A stretch of DNA of 64,000 nucleotides from Pyxidicoccus caerfyrddinensis (GCF_010894405.1 NZ_JAAIYA010000024.1:81876-145875); one strand, 5' to 3'. Counted from the stretch's first letter, positions 1 through 10,013 are shown. The notes: generated by a model not told the origin, from the sequence alone. Numbers and translations are program-made.

Positions 1-531
1 CGGCGCTACCGGTACTACGACTTGTGGAACCGCCGCGTCCGTCTGCTGGAAGACGGTTGGTGGGCGCCCATGCTCCGGCGCGAGCCGTTGGACCCGGACG
101 CGATGCGCGAGTTGGCGGTGGAGATGTCCCGCCCGCAAATCCAGCTGTCGCTCTTCTCCGCCATCTCCACGCGGCTCAACCGCGCCTATGGGCCCATCCT
201 GATGGTCCTGATGGCCACGTGGTTCGTGAAGGTCTACAGCCACCCCAAGCCGCCGAAGGACTTCGCCGAGTTCCTTTACCGCGCCCACGTGGCCTGGCTC
301 CCCGGCCCCGTGGTGATGGCCTTCCTGGTCTTCCTCACCGTCGCCGCCACCTACCTGTTCATCTCCTCCTTCTTCATCCGCGCCCCCATGGGCGAATTGC
401 GCACACGCCCCCGGGGCCGCCGCGCCGCCCTCTGGGAGTCCTTCTACCGGCCCTACGCCATCCACAAGCGCCGCGCGCCCACCCGCCGCCGCGCCCCGGT
501 GCCGCGCCCGACGTCCACCTCCGAGCACTGA
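1..531 (+). CDS. DUF2270-like integral membrane protein (5' end outside window)
   Basis: The reading frame is open from base 1 and ends with TGA at 531, so only the last 176 residues are present. It begins RRYRYYDLWNRRVRLLEDG, which resembles the conserved start of DUF2270 predicted membrane proteins. Two hydrophobic segments are visible, around GPILMVLMATWF and GPVVMAFLVFLTVAATYLFISSFF, followed by a strongly basic, Arg/Pro-rich tail that is probably cytoplasmic. The family has no established function. A likely terminator follows at 616-640. The family call is from memory of the motif; the membrane topology is seen directly. Confidence 0.7.
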   Translation, partial: RRYRYYDLWNRRVRLLEDGWWAPMLRREPLDPDAMRELAVEMSRPQIQLSLFSAISTRLNRAYGPILMVLMATWFVKVYSHPKPPKDFAEFLYRAHVAWLPGPVVMAFLVFLTVAATYLFISSFFIRAPMGELRTRPRGRRAALWESFYRPYAIHKRRAPTRRRAPVPRPTSTSEH

Positions 532-615
532 GCGGTGGCACCGGACGGAGGCCCTCCCGCCCGGAGAGGGAGCGGGCAGCCCGCGCCCGGGCCTTCCGGA
601 CTCATGGCCGCCATG

Positions 616-640
616 CCCCCCGCTGAAACGGGGCGGTTTT
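616..640 (+). terminator. Probable intrinsic terminator after the DUF2270 gene
   Basis: A short hairpin (CCCCG at 618-622, loop CTGAAA, CGGGG at 629-633, with an extra pair beyond one mismatch) is followed by GCGG and four T at 637-640. It lies between the stop at 531 and the start at 684. The stem is short, so this is a moderate call. Confidence 0.45.
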
Positions 641-683
641 CGTCCTTTCGGGCCCTGGGGTTTTGTGCTGTGAATCCGCACCC

Positions 684-1688
684 ATGGCGAACACCCGTAC
701 TGTCACAATCATCAATGGCGATGGCATTGGCCCCGAGGTGATGGCGGCCACCGTGCGCGTCCTCGAGGCGCTCAAGGTGCCTCTGGAGTTCGAGCACAAG
801 GACGCCGGCACCGAGGTGGTGGCCAAGTACGGCACCAACCTTCCCCACGAGACGGTGGAGGCGGTGCTGCGCAGCGGCGTCGCGCTCAAGGGCCCCACCG
901 GCACCGTGGTGGGCGGCGGCCTGCCCTCGGCCAACGTCGGCCTGCGCAAGCGGCTGGACCTGTACTCGTCGCTGCGGCCCGTGAAGAGCGTGCCCAGCGT
1001 GAAGACGCGCTACGAGAACGTGGACCTCATCGTGGTGCGCGAGAACACCGAGGACCTCTACGCCGGCCTGGAGCACATCATCGTCCCGGGCGTGGTGGAG
1101 TCCCTCAAGATCATCACCGAGAAGGCGTCCACCCGCATTGCCCGCTTCGCCTTCGAGTATGCCAAGCGGCACGGGCGCAAGAAGGTGTCGGCCGTCCACA
1201 AGGCCAACATCATGAAGCTGTCGGACGGCCTCTTCCTGGACTGCTGCCGCAAGGTGGGCCGCGAGTACCCCGAAGTCACGTACGAGGAGGTCATCGTCGA
1301 CAACCTCTGCATGCAGCTCGTCAAGGACCCGACGCGCTTCGACATGCTGGTGACGGAGAACCTCTACGGCGACATCGTCAGCGACCTGTGCGCGGGCCTG
1401 GTGGGCGGCCTGGGCGTGGTGCCCGGCGCCAACATCGGTGAGCGCACCGCCGTCTTCGAGGCCGTGCACGGCACCGCCCCGGACATCGCGGGCAAGGGCA
1501 TCGCCAACCCCACCGCGCTGATGATGTCGTCGGTGATGATGCTGGACTGGCTCGACATGCGCGAGGAGGCTCGCCGCATGGAGAGCGCCATCCACAAGGT
1601 CTACAGCGGCGGCACCGTGCGCACCGGCGACCTCGGTGGCGGCGCCACCACCCGCGAGTTCACCGACGCCATCATCGCCGCGCTGTAG
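684..1688 (+). CDS. icd: NAD-dependent isocitrate dehydrogenase (IDH/IMDH family)
   Basis: A 334-residue enzyme of the isocitrate/isopropylmalate dehydrogenase family, expected to decarboxylate isocitrate oxidatively to 2-oxoglutarate in the TCA cycle. Visible motifs are GDGIGPEV (residues 12-19), the substrate-binding stretch SANVGLRKRLDLY with the downstream RPVKS, RENTEDLYAG near 119, the active-site stretch VHKANIMK near 171, and FDMLVTENLYGDIVSD leading into GGLGVVPGANIG. The length and RENTE motif fit the homomeric NAD-type (IDH3-like) enzymes rather than the larger NADP enzymes. The ATG at 684 is chosen because MANTRTVTIINGDG aligns with family N-termini; an in-frame start at 663 would add seven atypical residues. 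Isopropylmalate or homoisocitrate activity cannot be excluded from sequence alone. Confidence 0.88.
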   Translation: MANTRTVTIINGDGIGPEVMAATVRVLEALKVPLEFEHKDAGTEVVAKYGTNLPHETVEAVLRSGVALKGPTGTVVGGGLPSANVGLRKRLDLYSSLRPVKSVPSVKTRYENVDLIVVRENTEDLYAGLEHIIVPGVVESLKIITEKASTRIARFAFEYAKRHGRKKVSAVHKANIMKLSDGLFLDCCRKVGREYPEVTYEEVIVDNLCMQLVKDPTRFDMLVTENLYGDIVSDLCAGLVGGLGVVPGANIGERTAVFEAVHGTAPDIAGKGIANPTALMMSSVMMLDWLDMREEARRMESAIHKVYSGGTVRTGDLGGGATTREFTDAIIAAL

Positions 1689-1712
1689 CCGGCACGGTGA
1701 AGTAGCGCATAC

Positions 1713-1753
1713 GGGCCCGGGGCGCTTCGAGCGGCCCGGGCCCGCTGCGTTTT
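1713..1753. terminator. Bidirectional terminator between convergent genes
   Basis: A 14-bp inverted repeat with one mismatch (1713-1726 and 1730-1743), closed by a TCG turn, is followed on the plus strand by GCTGCGTTTT. It sits between the isocitrate dehydrogenase stop at 1688 and the convergent SUI1-like gene ending at 1753, and is placed to end transcription from the left. Confidence 0.7.
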
Positions 1754-2142
1754 CAGCCCACCGTCACCTTGCGCACGCCGCGCGCCTCCAGCAGTGCCGG
1801 CAGCCGCTCGCGCTGGTCGCCCTGGAGCACGAGGGCGTCATCCTCCACCACGCCCCCGCAGCCCAGCGAGTTCTTCAGCGCCTTGAGCCACACCTCGCGC
1901 TGGGGCGCGGGCAATTCCAGGTGCTCCACCACCGTGACTTCCTTGCCGCCACGGCCCTTGCGCTCCATGCGCACCACGGCGCGCGCGGGGCCCTTCGGCT
2001 CGGGCTTCGCGGGCGGAGGCCGCACGGGCGCGGCGGGCGCCTGGGGCAGCTCCTCGCGCTTGGAGGACAGCGCGGCGAACGGGTTGTTGAACGGGGCTGC
2101 CGGGGCGGCGGGCGCCTCGGCCTTCTTGTCGCGCTTGCCCAT
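1753..2142 (-). CDS. SUI1/eIF1-like translation factor (YciH family)
   Basis: A 129-residue protein with two parts. The N-terminal half is a low-complexity Ala/Pro linker beginning MGKRDKKAEAPAAPAAP. The C-terminal half is the compact SUI1 fold, with GKEVTVVEHLELP, LKALKNSLGCGGVV and LVLQGDQRERLPALLEARG, the usual landmarks of bacterial YciH/eIF1-like proteins. In bacteria this family has been linked to start-site fidelity, but its role is unsettled. The ATG at 2142 gives the natural MGKRDKK start; the open frame continues upstream only into sequence antisense to the neighbouring gene. It follows the VKOR-DsbA gene on the same strand with a 20-bp gap. Confidence 0.85.
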   Translation of the reverse strand: MGKRDKKAEAPAAPAAPFNNPFAALSSKREELPQAPAAPVRPPPAKPEPKGPARAVVRMERKGRGGKEVTVVEHLELPAPQREVWLKALKNSLGCGGVVEDDALVLQGDQRERLPALLEARGVRKVTVG

Positions 2143-2162
2143 GGCGTGGCTCTCGCGTCCCG

Positions 2163-3557
2163 TCAGTGGTTGTGGCCCGCGTGGTCGCCCCCGGCCGGCA
2201 TGGGGCGCGGCGGCGGCAGCACGTTGAAGGCGGGGGCGCTCGGGTTGCCGCCCGCCATCACCAGCGCGTAGAGCAGCGGCGCGGACGGCGGCGCCTGGCG
2301 GCCGTTGACCACCACCAGCGGCGTGCCGCTGATGTGGTGCTTCATCGCGTAGGTGGAGTCCTCCTGGAGCTTCGCCGCGGTGGCCGGGCTCGACATGCAC
2401 GCGTCCAGCTGCATGCGCGACACCGAGCCGGAGGAGGCAATCTCCAGCACGCGCTCCGTGTCGAGGAAGGCCTGCGCGGCGAAGAGCTTCTCGCGCAGCT
2501 CCCAGTAGTCCGACGCGCCCTCCAGGCAGATTTGCGCCCGGGCCGCGGTGCAGCGCACGCTGGGCGCATCCGGGCCGCGGCGCGGAATGGCCGGGTTGCA
2601 CGCGCCGTCCAGCGGGAACTGGCGGGCCTCCAGCGACATCGTCCCCTCGGGCACGCGCTTCTTCAGCACGGACAATTCCTCCACCAGCGCCTTGCAGTGG
2701 GGGCACTTGCTGTCCGTCCACTCGACAATCTTCACCGGCGCGTCCGGCGGCCCGTAGAGCTTGCGCGCGGGGGCCACGGCGGGCAACGGCGAGCTGGCGC
2801 GGTACTGCGCGAGCCCGTCCGCGATGAACTGCTTCTGGTCCGCGCTCAGGCTGCCGAGGAACTCCTCCAGCGACGCGGGCGGCTTGCTGGCCTGTCCCGA
2901 GCTCTCACTGCCCTGGCTGCTGACGGGCGGCGGCGGCAGCAGCGCGCTGATGTTGTCGGAGGCCTTCGGCGTGGCGCGCCCGGGGAGCAGCAGCGCGAGG
3001 AAGGCCGCGATGGTGATGCCCACCGTCCACTGCAGCGTGGAGCCCCACTCGCCGGAGGCCGGCGCCACCGGGCCGGGCAGTCCGCGCCAGGCCACGCCCG
3101 CGAAGGCCAGCACCAACACGTAGGTGCCCAGGCACGTCGGGCACACCGCGCCCGTACTGAAGCTGGCCAGGCCGAAGACGAGCACGGACACCGCGCCCGC
3201 CAGCGCCACCAACCTCAGGCCGTTGGCGGCGGGACGCACGGAGCGGCCCGCGCGGGCCCACGCGAGGTACAGCGCGGACAGGCCCACCGCGACGAGGCCC
3301 CACAACACGCCCAGGCCGGCGACGGGGATGCCGAGCACCTCGTGGACGCGGCTGGCGAAGGGCGAGTTCCACACCGTCTCGCAGTTCACCGTCTCGGAGA
3401 GGCCGCACACGGTGGCGCCGCCCCCGCGCAGGGTGAGCAGCTGCATCCACTGGAAGATGGCGAGCCCGCTCTCGGCGAGGCCCAGCACCAGCAATGCCAG
3501 TGCGCCGCGGACGGGAGCCGTGGGAGGGGGGGCCTTGGAAGAGGACTTCGGGCTCAT
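2163..3557 (-). CDS. VKOR-DsbA fusion, disulfide-bond forming membrane protein
   Basis: A 464-residue fusion. The N-terminal half is a vitamin K epoxide reductase domain with about four or five membrane segments. It carries the loop cysteines CGLSETVNC and the quinone-site CPTC motif. A further membrane segment (WTVGITIAAFLALLLPG) leads to a periplasmic thioredoxin/DsbA-like domain with EWTDSKCPHCKAL as the active site and SGTPLVVVNGR as the cis-Pro region. Such fusions reoxidise the DsbA domain by passing electrons through VKOR to quinone, replacing DsbB. The cupin gene immediately upstream overlaps the start by 4 bp, implying translational coupling. The C-terminus ends in a His-rich DHAGHNH tail that could bind metal. 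Confidence 0.88.
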   Translation of the reverse strand: MSPKSSSKAPPPTAPVRGALALLVLGLAESGLAIFQWMQLLTLRGGGATVCGLSETVNCETVWNSPFASRVHEVLGIPVAGLGVLWGLVAVGLSALYLAWARAGRSVRPAANGLRLVALAGAVSVLVFGLASFSTGAVCPTCLGTYVLVLAFAGVAWRGLPGPVAPASGEWGSTLQWTVGITIAAFLALLLPGRATPKASDNISALLPPPPVSSQGSESSGQASKPPASLEEFLGSLSADQKQFIADGLAQYRASSPLPAVAPARKLYGPPDAPVKIVEWTDSKCPHCKALVEELSVLKKRVPEGTMSLEARQFPLDGACNPAIPRRGPDAPSVRCTAARAQICLEGASDYWELREKLFAAQAFLDTERVLEIASSGSVSRMQLDACMSSPATAAKLQEDSTYAMKHHISGTPLVVVNGRQAPPSAPLLYALVMAGGNPSAPAFNVLPPPRPMPAGGDHAGHNH

Positions 3558-3880
3558 GCGTGCTCCGGGGGCGGGGTCATCAGGACGAGGAGTCGGGCGG
3601 GTTCCGGGCCGTCATTGACGACGCCGTGCTCGGAGCCCGCGGGGGCGAAGATGGAGGCGCCAGGGCCGTGCACTTCCTCCTCGGCGCCGACGCGGAAGCG
3701 GCAGCGCCCCTCCAGGACGACGTACACCTTGTCGGAGGTGGCATGGCGGTGCGGCTTCTGGGCCTGGCCGGGCGCGACGCAGTACACGTCGAGGAAGAAG
3801 CGCTCGGACTGGAAGAGGTTGTGCTTCTGGAGCTTCTCCGGGGAGAAACCCTGGAAGGTGGACAGGTGCTTCACATCCAT
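3554..3880 (-). CDS. Small cupin-domain protein
   Basis: A 108-residue single-domain cupin. Residues QKPHRHATSDKVYVVLEG match cupin motif 1 (two His and a later Glu-type position), and GASIFAPAGSEHGVVNDG matches motif 2 with the third His, so a metal site is plausible. No substrate is implied. It is the first gene of the minus-strand run cupin - VKOR-DsbA - SUI1-like. It is transcribed divergently from the YgfZ gene across only 38 bp, so the two promoters must overlap. Confidence 0.8.
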   Translation of the reverse strand: MDVKHLSTFQGFSPEKLQKHNLFQSERFFLDVYCVAPGQAQKPHRHATSDKVYVVLEGRCRFRVGAEEEVHGPGASIFAPAGSEHGVVNDGPEPARLLVLMTPPPEHA

Positions 3881-3918
3881 CGTGGCATTCGCTCCTTCGC
3901 CTCTATATAGCGACGGAC

Positions 3919-4992
3919 ATGGAACCGCTGTCTCTGCATTTTCTTCACGAGGCGACGGGCGCCCGCTTCATGGACGTGGGCGGCCGTGAGGCCGTGGCCG
4001 GGTATGGAGACGGGGAGGGAGAGTACCGGGCGGCACACGAGGCCGTCGCCCTCCACGACGCCTCCTACCGCGAAATCCTCCGGATAACGGGGGAGGACCG
4101 CGCCTCCTTCCTCCACGGCATGGTGACCCAGGAGGTGAAGAACCTGCCCGTGGGCTCGGCGGCCTACGCCGCCATGGTGAACGCCAAGGGGGCCATGGTG
4201 GCGGACGCCCGCATCCTCAAGCGGGAGGCGGACCTGCTGCTGGAGCTGGAGCCCGGCACCGGCACCAAGGTCCGGGAGTTCCTGGACAAATACCTCATCT
4301 CCGAGGACGCCGAGCTGCACGAGGCGACGGGGGAGCATGGCCTCCTCCGGCTGCTCGGCCCCCGCTCGGCCGGGGTGCTGGCCGCCGCCCTGGGCGGCCC
4401 CTTCGAGGTGCTCGCCCACCATGCCACCCGGACCGCCTCGCTCGCCGGGCAGGACGTCGTCCTGGTGGGCAACTCGGCGGTGGAGCCCCATGGCGTGGAC
4501 GTGTGGGTGCCGCGCGCCGGACTGGAGCCGGTGTGGCGGGCCCTGACGGAGGCCGGCGCCGCGCACGGACTGAAGCCGCTGGGCTTCGAGGTGCTGGAGC
4601 TGCTGCGCGTGGAGGCCGGGGTGCCCCGGTACGGGCAGGACATGGTGGACACCACCATTCCCCTGGAGGCGAACCTCGCGAGCGCCATCTCCTACAACAA
4701 GGGTTGCTACATCGGGCAGGAGGTCATCGCCCGCGCCACCTTCCGCGGACACATGAACCGGAAGCTGACGGGCCTGTTGCTGGGTGACGCGGACGTGGCG
4801 CCGGGCACGGAGCTGCGGCGCGGGGAGAAGAAGGTGGGCTGGCTCACCAGCGTGGTGCGCTCGCCGGTGAAGGGGCAGCATGTGGCGCTGGGCTACGTGC
4901 ACCGCGACTCGCTGGAGCCGGGCACGGAGCTGACGCTGGCGGGAGGCCCCGCCACCGCGAAGGTGGCCGCCCTGCCCTTCACCCCGGCCTGA
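3919..4992 (+). CDS. ygfZ: Folate-binding YgfZ/GcvT-like protein
   Basis: A 357-residue protein of the GcvT/YgfZ superfamily, acting in the cytoplasm with tetrahydrofolate in repair or assembly of certain Fe-S clusters. The diagnostic signature NKGCYIGQEVIARATFRG is present near residues 260-277, with the conserved Cys of the K-G-C-Y-x-G-Q-E motif. The N-terminal GcvT-like fold includes DRASFLHGMVTQEV and YAAMVNAKGAMVADARI. The start at 3919 gives MEPLSLHFLHEATGARF. It is divergent from the cupin gene. An aminomethyltransferase role is less likely because no other glycine-cleavage genes are nearby and the YgfZ signature is intact. Confidence 0.85.
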   Translation: MEPLSLHFLHEATGARFMDVGGREAVAGYGDGEGEYRAAHEAVALHDASYREILRITGEDRASFLHGMVTQEVKNLPVGSAAYAAMVNAKGAMVADARILKREADLLLELEPGTGTKVREFLDKYLISEDAELHEATGEHGLLRLLGPRSAGVLAAALGGPFEVLAHHATRTASLAGQDVVLVGNSAVEPHGVDVWVPRAGLEPVWRALTEAGAAHGLKPLGFEVLELLRVEAGVPRYGQDMVDTTIPLEANLASAISYNKGCYIGQEVIARATFRGHMNRKLTGLLLGDADVAPGTELRRGEKKVGWLTSVVRSPVKGQHVALGYVHRDSLEPGTELTLAGGPATAKVAALPFTPA

Positions 4993-5068
4993 GTGGCGCG
5001 GGGCGCGTCCCTTCGGGCACAGTAGGACGCGGTCGCCGGGCCGTGCCGGCGAGAACGGAACGGACTTC

Positions 5069-5881
5069 ATGGCCCCGCGCTCCACGCCCCGCCCGCCGTG
5101 GCTGCTCGCCACGCTGGTGCTGCTCACGCTCACCGGCTGCTTCGACCTCGTGCAGGAGGTGTGGATCAACCCGGACGGCTCCGCGCGCGTGGTGCTGGAC
5201 CTCGCCATTCCCAAGGGGCTGATGGCGCTCGGCGAGACGCGGGGCGGCAAGAGCCTCCTGGACCAGGTCCGCGAGGAGCAGGAGGCCGCCCGCGAGAAGG
5301 TGGGCAAGGACCCCAACGTCGAGAAGCTGGAGCAGCGGACCTACGAGGAGGGCGACAAGGTCCACCTCGTGCACGACTTGACGGTGAGGGACGCGACGAA
5401 GCTGCCGGAGCTGTACCGGCAGCTCGCGGACGACGCGGCCCGCGAGCGCAAGGGCAGCCCGGGCCACTGGGACTTCCGAATCGAGCGCGACGGTGGCGAC
5501 TACGTCTTCACCCAGCGCTTCGCCCCGGACAAGGCGGCGGCCCCCGTGAAGGACCGCGAGGACCCGGCCGAGCTGGCGGCGAAGGAAATCGCGAAGGGGA
5601 TGGCGAAGGCCCTCTTCGCGAACAACCACGTCACCGTGCGCGTCCACGGGCCGGGCATCGGCGAGACGAACGGCACGGTGAACGAGAAGAAGGACACCGT
5701 GGAGTGGAAGGTGCCCCTGGCGGAGCTGGTGGACGCGCCCGCCGACGGACGCGAGTTCCGCGCGGTGGTGCACGGCGGCGAGCCGCTGTGGCTGTGGCCG
5801 GTGGTCATCGGCGTCCCGCTGGCGGTGCTCGGGCTGGCCATCTCCGCCGCCCGGAGGAAGCGCGCCGCGTCCGCGCGGTGA
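5069..5881 (+). CDS. Lipoprotein with C-terminal membrane segment
   Basis: A 270-residue protein with a lipoprotein signal: hydrophobic LLATLVLLTLTGC, cleavage before Cys at about residue 23. The mature part starts with FDLVQEVWINPDGSARVVLDLAIPKG, which resembles secreted LppM-like or DUF3153-type lipoproteins. A single hydrophobic segment near the end (LWLWPVVIGVPLAVLGLAISAA) is followed by a basic RRKRAASAR tail, so the protein may be tethered at both ends. No catalytic motif is recognised. It ends one base before the convergent chromate transporter gene. Confidence 0.75.
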   Translation: MAPRSTPRPPWLLATLVLLTLTGCFDLVQEVWINPDGSARVVLDLAIPKGLMALGETRGGKSLLDQVREEQEAAREKVGKDPNVEKLEQRTYEEGDKVHLVHDLTVRDATKLPELYRQLADDAARERKGSPGHWDFRIERDGGDYVFTQRFAPDKAAAPVKDREDPAELAAKEIAKGMAKALFANNHVTVRVHGPGIGETNGTVNEKKDTVEWKVPLAELVDAPADGREFRAVVHGGEPLWLWPVVIGVPLAVLGLAISAARRKRAASAR

Positions 5882-5882
5882 C

Positions 5883-7130
<1,248 letters not shown>

Positions 7131-7183
7131 GGCCCGTACCCTACCCGGCACGGGCCCGCGTGGCGTGCAACGACGCGGCGACG

Positions 7184-8347
7184 CTAGATGCGTCCCTCGG
7201 TCTGCTGCTGGCGCTCGATGCTCTCGAACAGCGCCCGGAAGTTGCCGCCGCCGAAGCCCTGGTCACCCTTGCGCTGGATGATTTCGTAGAAGAACGGACC
7301 CGCCGACGGCTCCTTGTAGAGGCTGGCCGCGTCCTTCATGAAAATCTGGAGCAGGTAGCTGTGCTCCTTGTCCCCGTCGATGAGGATTTCGAGGTCCCTC
7401 AGCGTCTTGATGTCCTCATCAATCTTCTTGATGCCCAGCTTCTGGATGCGCTCGGGCAGCGCGTCGTAGTACGTGCCCGGCGTGGGCATGAACTCGATGC
7501 CCGCGGCCTGCCGCATGTCCTTCACCGCGGTGAGGATGTCCTTCACGGTGAGCGCCAGGTGCTGCACGCCGTCGCCCCGGTGGTCCTCGTTGAAGATGTT
7601 GATTTGCGAGGACTTGAAGAAGGGCCGGTAGGGCTCGTTGTTGGCGAACTTCACGCCGCTCCTCGGGTCCCACACCACCTCGGACTTCAGGCCGCTGCCG
7701 TGCGCGCGCTTCTCCTTCGCCGCCACGTCCTCGGTGTGGAACTCGATGTGCCAGAACTTCTCGAAGCCCATGACGTGCTCCATCCACAGGAGCATGGGGC
7801 GCATCGTCTGGAAGTTGGACGTGACGTGGTCGATGCGGCCGAAGCCGTACTTGTTCTTCCCGCCCTGGGGCGTCGCGTGGCGGATGTAACCCGGATACAG
7901 GTCGCTGTAGCCGTCGCGCTGGACGAAGCGGAAGGTGGTGTCACCGAAGGGCGTGGTGATGGAGAACATCGCCAGCTTCCCGCCCCGCGCGTCCGTGAAG
8001 CGCAGGATGTCGGTGATGAAGGTGGCCCCCCGCTGGTCCAGCAGGCGGAAGGCCTTCTCCGCGTCCTCCACCTCGAAGTTGAGCGTGCCCACGCCGTCCG
8101 GGTGCTTGCGCAGCCAGCGGGCGGCGCGGCTCCCCTCGCCCACCGGCTGGCTCACCATCAGGACGACGTCGCCTGCCTGGAACACCGCCGACTTCTGCCG
8201 GCCCTTCGTGTCCAGCTCCGGCGACGACACGCCCAGCTCCGAGAAGTCCAACCCCTTCGTGTAGAAGGTGCGGCTCCGCTCCAGGTCATGCACGTACCAG
8301 TGGACGCTCTCCAGCGTCTTGATGCCCAGGGATTCAGGTCTGGCCAT
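7184..8347 (-). CDS. hppD: 4-hydroxyphenylpyruvate dioxygenase
   Basis: A 387-residue Fe(II) dioxygenase converting 4-hydroxyphenylpyruvate to homogentisate in tyrosine degradation. The two vicinal-oxygen-chelate domains are visible. The iron ligands are His about 174 (FGRIDHVTSN), His about 263 (GDGVQHLALTV) and Glu about 355 (FFYEIIQRKG), and the C-terminal FGGGNFRALFESIE closes the active site. It is the last gene of a minus-strand operon after maiA (29-bp gap) and fah. Homogentisate 1,2-dioxygenase (hmgA), the step between HppD and MaiA, is not in the window. Confidence 0.95.
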   Translation of the reverse strand: MARPESLGIKTLESVHWYVHDLERSRTFYTKGLDFSELGVSSPELDTKGRQKSAVFQAGDVVLMVSQPVGEGSRAARWLRKHPDGVGTLNFEVEDAEKAFRLLDQRGATFITDILRFTDARGGKLAMFSITTPFGDTTFRFVQRDGYSDLYPGYIRHATPQGGKNKYGFGRIDHVTSNFQTMRPMLLWMEHVMGFEKFWHIEFHTEDVAAKEKRAHGSGLKSEVVWDPRSGVKFANNEPYRPFFKSSQINIFNEDHRGDGVQHLALTVKDILTAVKDMRQAAGIEFMPTPGTYYDALPERIQKLGIKKIDEDIKTLRDLEILIDGDKEHSYLLQIFMKDAASLYKEPSAGPFFYEIIQRKGDQGFGGGNFRALFESIERQQQTEGRI

Positions 8348-8376
8348 GTCGTGACTCCTTCACGGTGCCGCGGGTG

Positions 8377-9036
8377 TCAGGCCGGTGCCGCGTCGGGCTG
8401 CCGGTCCGGGTGGGCCGCCTGGAAGGCGGCAAGCTCGTTACATGCCGCTTCGATGCGAAGCAGCGTGGGGTACGGCGTCAGGTCTACCGCGAAACGCCGG
8501 GCCCCATAGAGTTGGGGCACGAGGCAGATGTCCGCCAGCGACACCTCGTCCCCCACACAGTAACGGCCCGCCGTGGGCTTCACCGCCGCTTCCAACGCTT
8601 CCAGGCCCCGCGCATTCCAATGGGCGGCCCAGGCCTTGTCGTCGGCGTGCAGCTCGCCCTTGATGCGTTGCAGCACGCCCAGGTTCTGCAAGGGCTGAAT
8701 CCCGGAGTTCACCATCTCCGCCAGCATGCGGGCCCGGGCCTGGAGGTAGAGGTCCTTCGGGAAGAAGGAAGGCGCGGGGTGCCGCGCTTCCACGTACTCC
8801 AGGATGGGGAGCGACTGGGACAGCCGGCGCGCGGTGCCGTCGTCCTCGGTCCACTCCAGCGTGGGCACGGTGCGCATGGGGTTGAGCGCCCGGTAGGCCT
8901 CCGAGTGCTGCTGCCCGCCGTCCTTCAAGATGTTCACCGGCACGTACTCGTACTTCAGCCCCTTGAGGGCCAGGCCGAGGCGCACGCGCCACGACGCGGA
9001 CGAGCGCCAGTAGCTGTGGAGGCGCAGGCTCTTCAT
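8377..9036 (-). CDS. maiA: Maleylacetoacetate isomerase (zeta-class GST)
   Basis: A 219-residue glutathione S-transferase fold protein. MKSLRLHSYWRSSASWRVRLGLALKG contains the zeta-class S-S-x-x-W-R-V-R signature that binds glutathione; NPMRTVPTLE and SQSLPILEYVE complete the thioredoxin half, and DEVSLADICLVPQ lies in the helical half. It isomerises maleylacetoacetate to fumarylacetoacetate. The start codon overlaps the stop of the upstream fumarylacetoacetate hydrolase gene by 4 bp (ATGA), indicating coupled translation. Confidence 0.93.
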   Translation of the reverse strand: MKSLRLHSYWRSSASWRVRLGLALKGLKYEYVPVNILKDGGQQHSEAYRALNPMRTVPTLEWTEDDGTARRLSQSLPILEYVEARHPAPSFFPKDLYLQARARMLAEMVNSGIQPLQNLGVLQRIKGELHADDKAWAAHWNARGLEALEAAVKPTAGRYCVGDEVSLADICLVPQLYGARRFAVDLTPYPTLLRIEAACNELAAFQAAHPDRQPDAAPA

Positions 9037-10013
9037 GGCACCTTCCGCACCGTCTGGGAGATGCGGCCGAAGACGCTGTTGCCTTCCGCATCCAGCATCT
9101 CGAGGTCGATGGTGTCGCCCGGCTTCATGAAGGGCGTCTTCGGCTTGCCCTCTTCAATCGTCTCAATCATGCGGCGCTCGGCGAGGCAGGAGATGCCGCG
9201 CGCGCGGTCCGCGTTGGACACGGTGCCGCTGCCGAGGAGGGTGCCGGCGGTGTAGCTGCGCGTCTTGCACAGGTGCTGGATGAGGTCGAAGAAGGAGAAG
9301 TGCATCTCCGGGCCGGCGTCCGTGTCGCCCACCTGCACGCCGTTGAGCACGGACTGCAGGCGCAGGTGGATGCGGCCGTCATGCCAGGCGGCGCCCAACT
9401 CGTCCGGCGTCACCGCGAAGGGGCTGAAGGCGGTGGCGGGCTTGCTCTGGAAGAAGCCGAAGCCCTTGGCCAGCTCGTCGGGGATGAGGTTTCGCAGGGA
9501 GACGTCGTTGGCCAGCAGCAGCAGCTTGACGTGCTTCTCCGCGTCGGCGGCCTTCGTGCCCTGGGGCGTGTCGCCGAGGATGGCGCAGACCTCGCCCTCG
9601 AAGTCCAGGCCCCACGCCTCGTCGGCCAGGGGGATGTCGGCGGTGGGCGCGAGGAAGTCACCGGAGCCGCCCTGGTAGACGAGCGGGTCCGTCTTCAGCG
9701 TGGGCGGCGGCTCGGCGTTGCGGGCCTTGCGCACCAGCAGGACGTGGTTGAGGTAGGCGCTGCCGTCAATCCACTCGTAGGCGCGGGGCAGCGGGGCGTG
9801 GAGGGCGCGCACGTCGAGCGGGCGGCTCTGCACCGTGCCCGCCTCGAGCTGCGCGGCCAGCGCGCGCAGCTGCGGCTCCTTCGTGTCCCAGTCGTCCAGC
9901 GCGGCTTGCAGCGTCAGGGCCACGTTGGTGGCCAGCGCGTAGGCCGTGTTGTCCCGCTTGACGACGATGAGCCGGCCGTCACGGGTTCCGTCCTTGAGCG
10001 TCGCGAGCTTCAA
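9033..10013 (-). CDS. fahA: Fumarylacetoacetate hydrolase family protein
   Basis: A 326-residue FAH-family enzyme, first gene of the fah-maiA-hppD operon. It is expected to cleave fumarylacetoacetate to fumarate and acetoacetate. Landmarks are GLDFEGEVCAILGD (metal-binding E-x-E region), LLLANDVSLRNLIPDELAKGFGFFQSKPATAFSP, and GTLLGSGTVSN. The gene begins MKLATLKDGTRDGRLIVVKRD, typical of the bacterial two-domain form of about 330 residues. Its neighbours make the tyrosine pathway role much more likely than a generic acylpyruvase. Confidence 0.92.
   Translation of the reverse strand: MKLATLKDGTRDGRLIVVKRDNTAYALATNVALTLQAALDDWDTKEPQLRALAAQLEAGTVQSRPLDVRALHAPLPRAYEWIDGSAYLNHVLLVRKARNAEPPPTLKTDPLVYQGGSGDFLAPTADIPLADEAWGLDFEGEVCAILGDTPQGTKAADAEKHVKLLLLANDVSLRNLIPDELAKGFGFFQSKPATAFSPFAVTPDELGAAWHDGRIHLRLQSVLNGVQVGDTDAGPEMHFSFFDLIQHLCKTRSYTAGTLLGSGTVSNADRARGISCLAERRMIETIEEGKPKTPFMKPGDTIDLEMLDAEGNSVFGRISQTVRKVP

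Noticed and set aside
453..1595. 380-codon frame antisense to isocitrate dehydrogenase
   Set aside because: Shadow of a highly conserved enzyme, His/Ala/Gly-rich, no domain.
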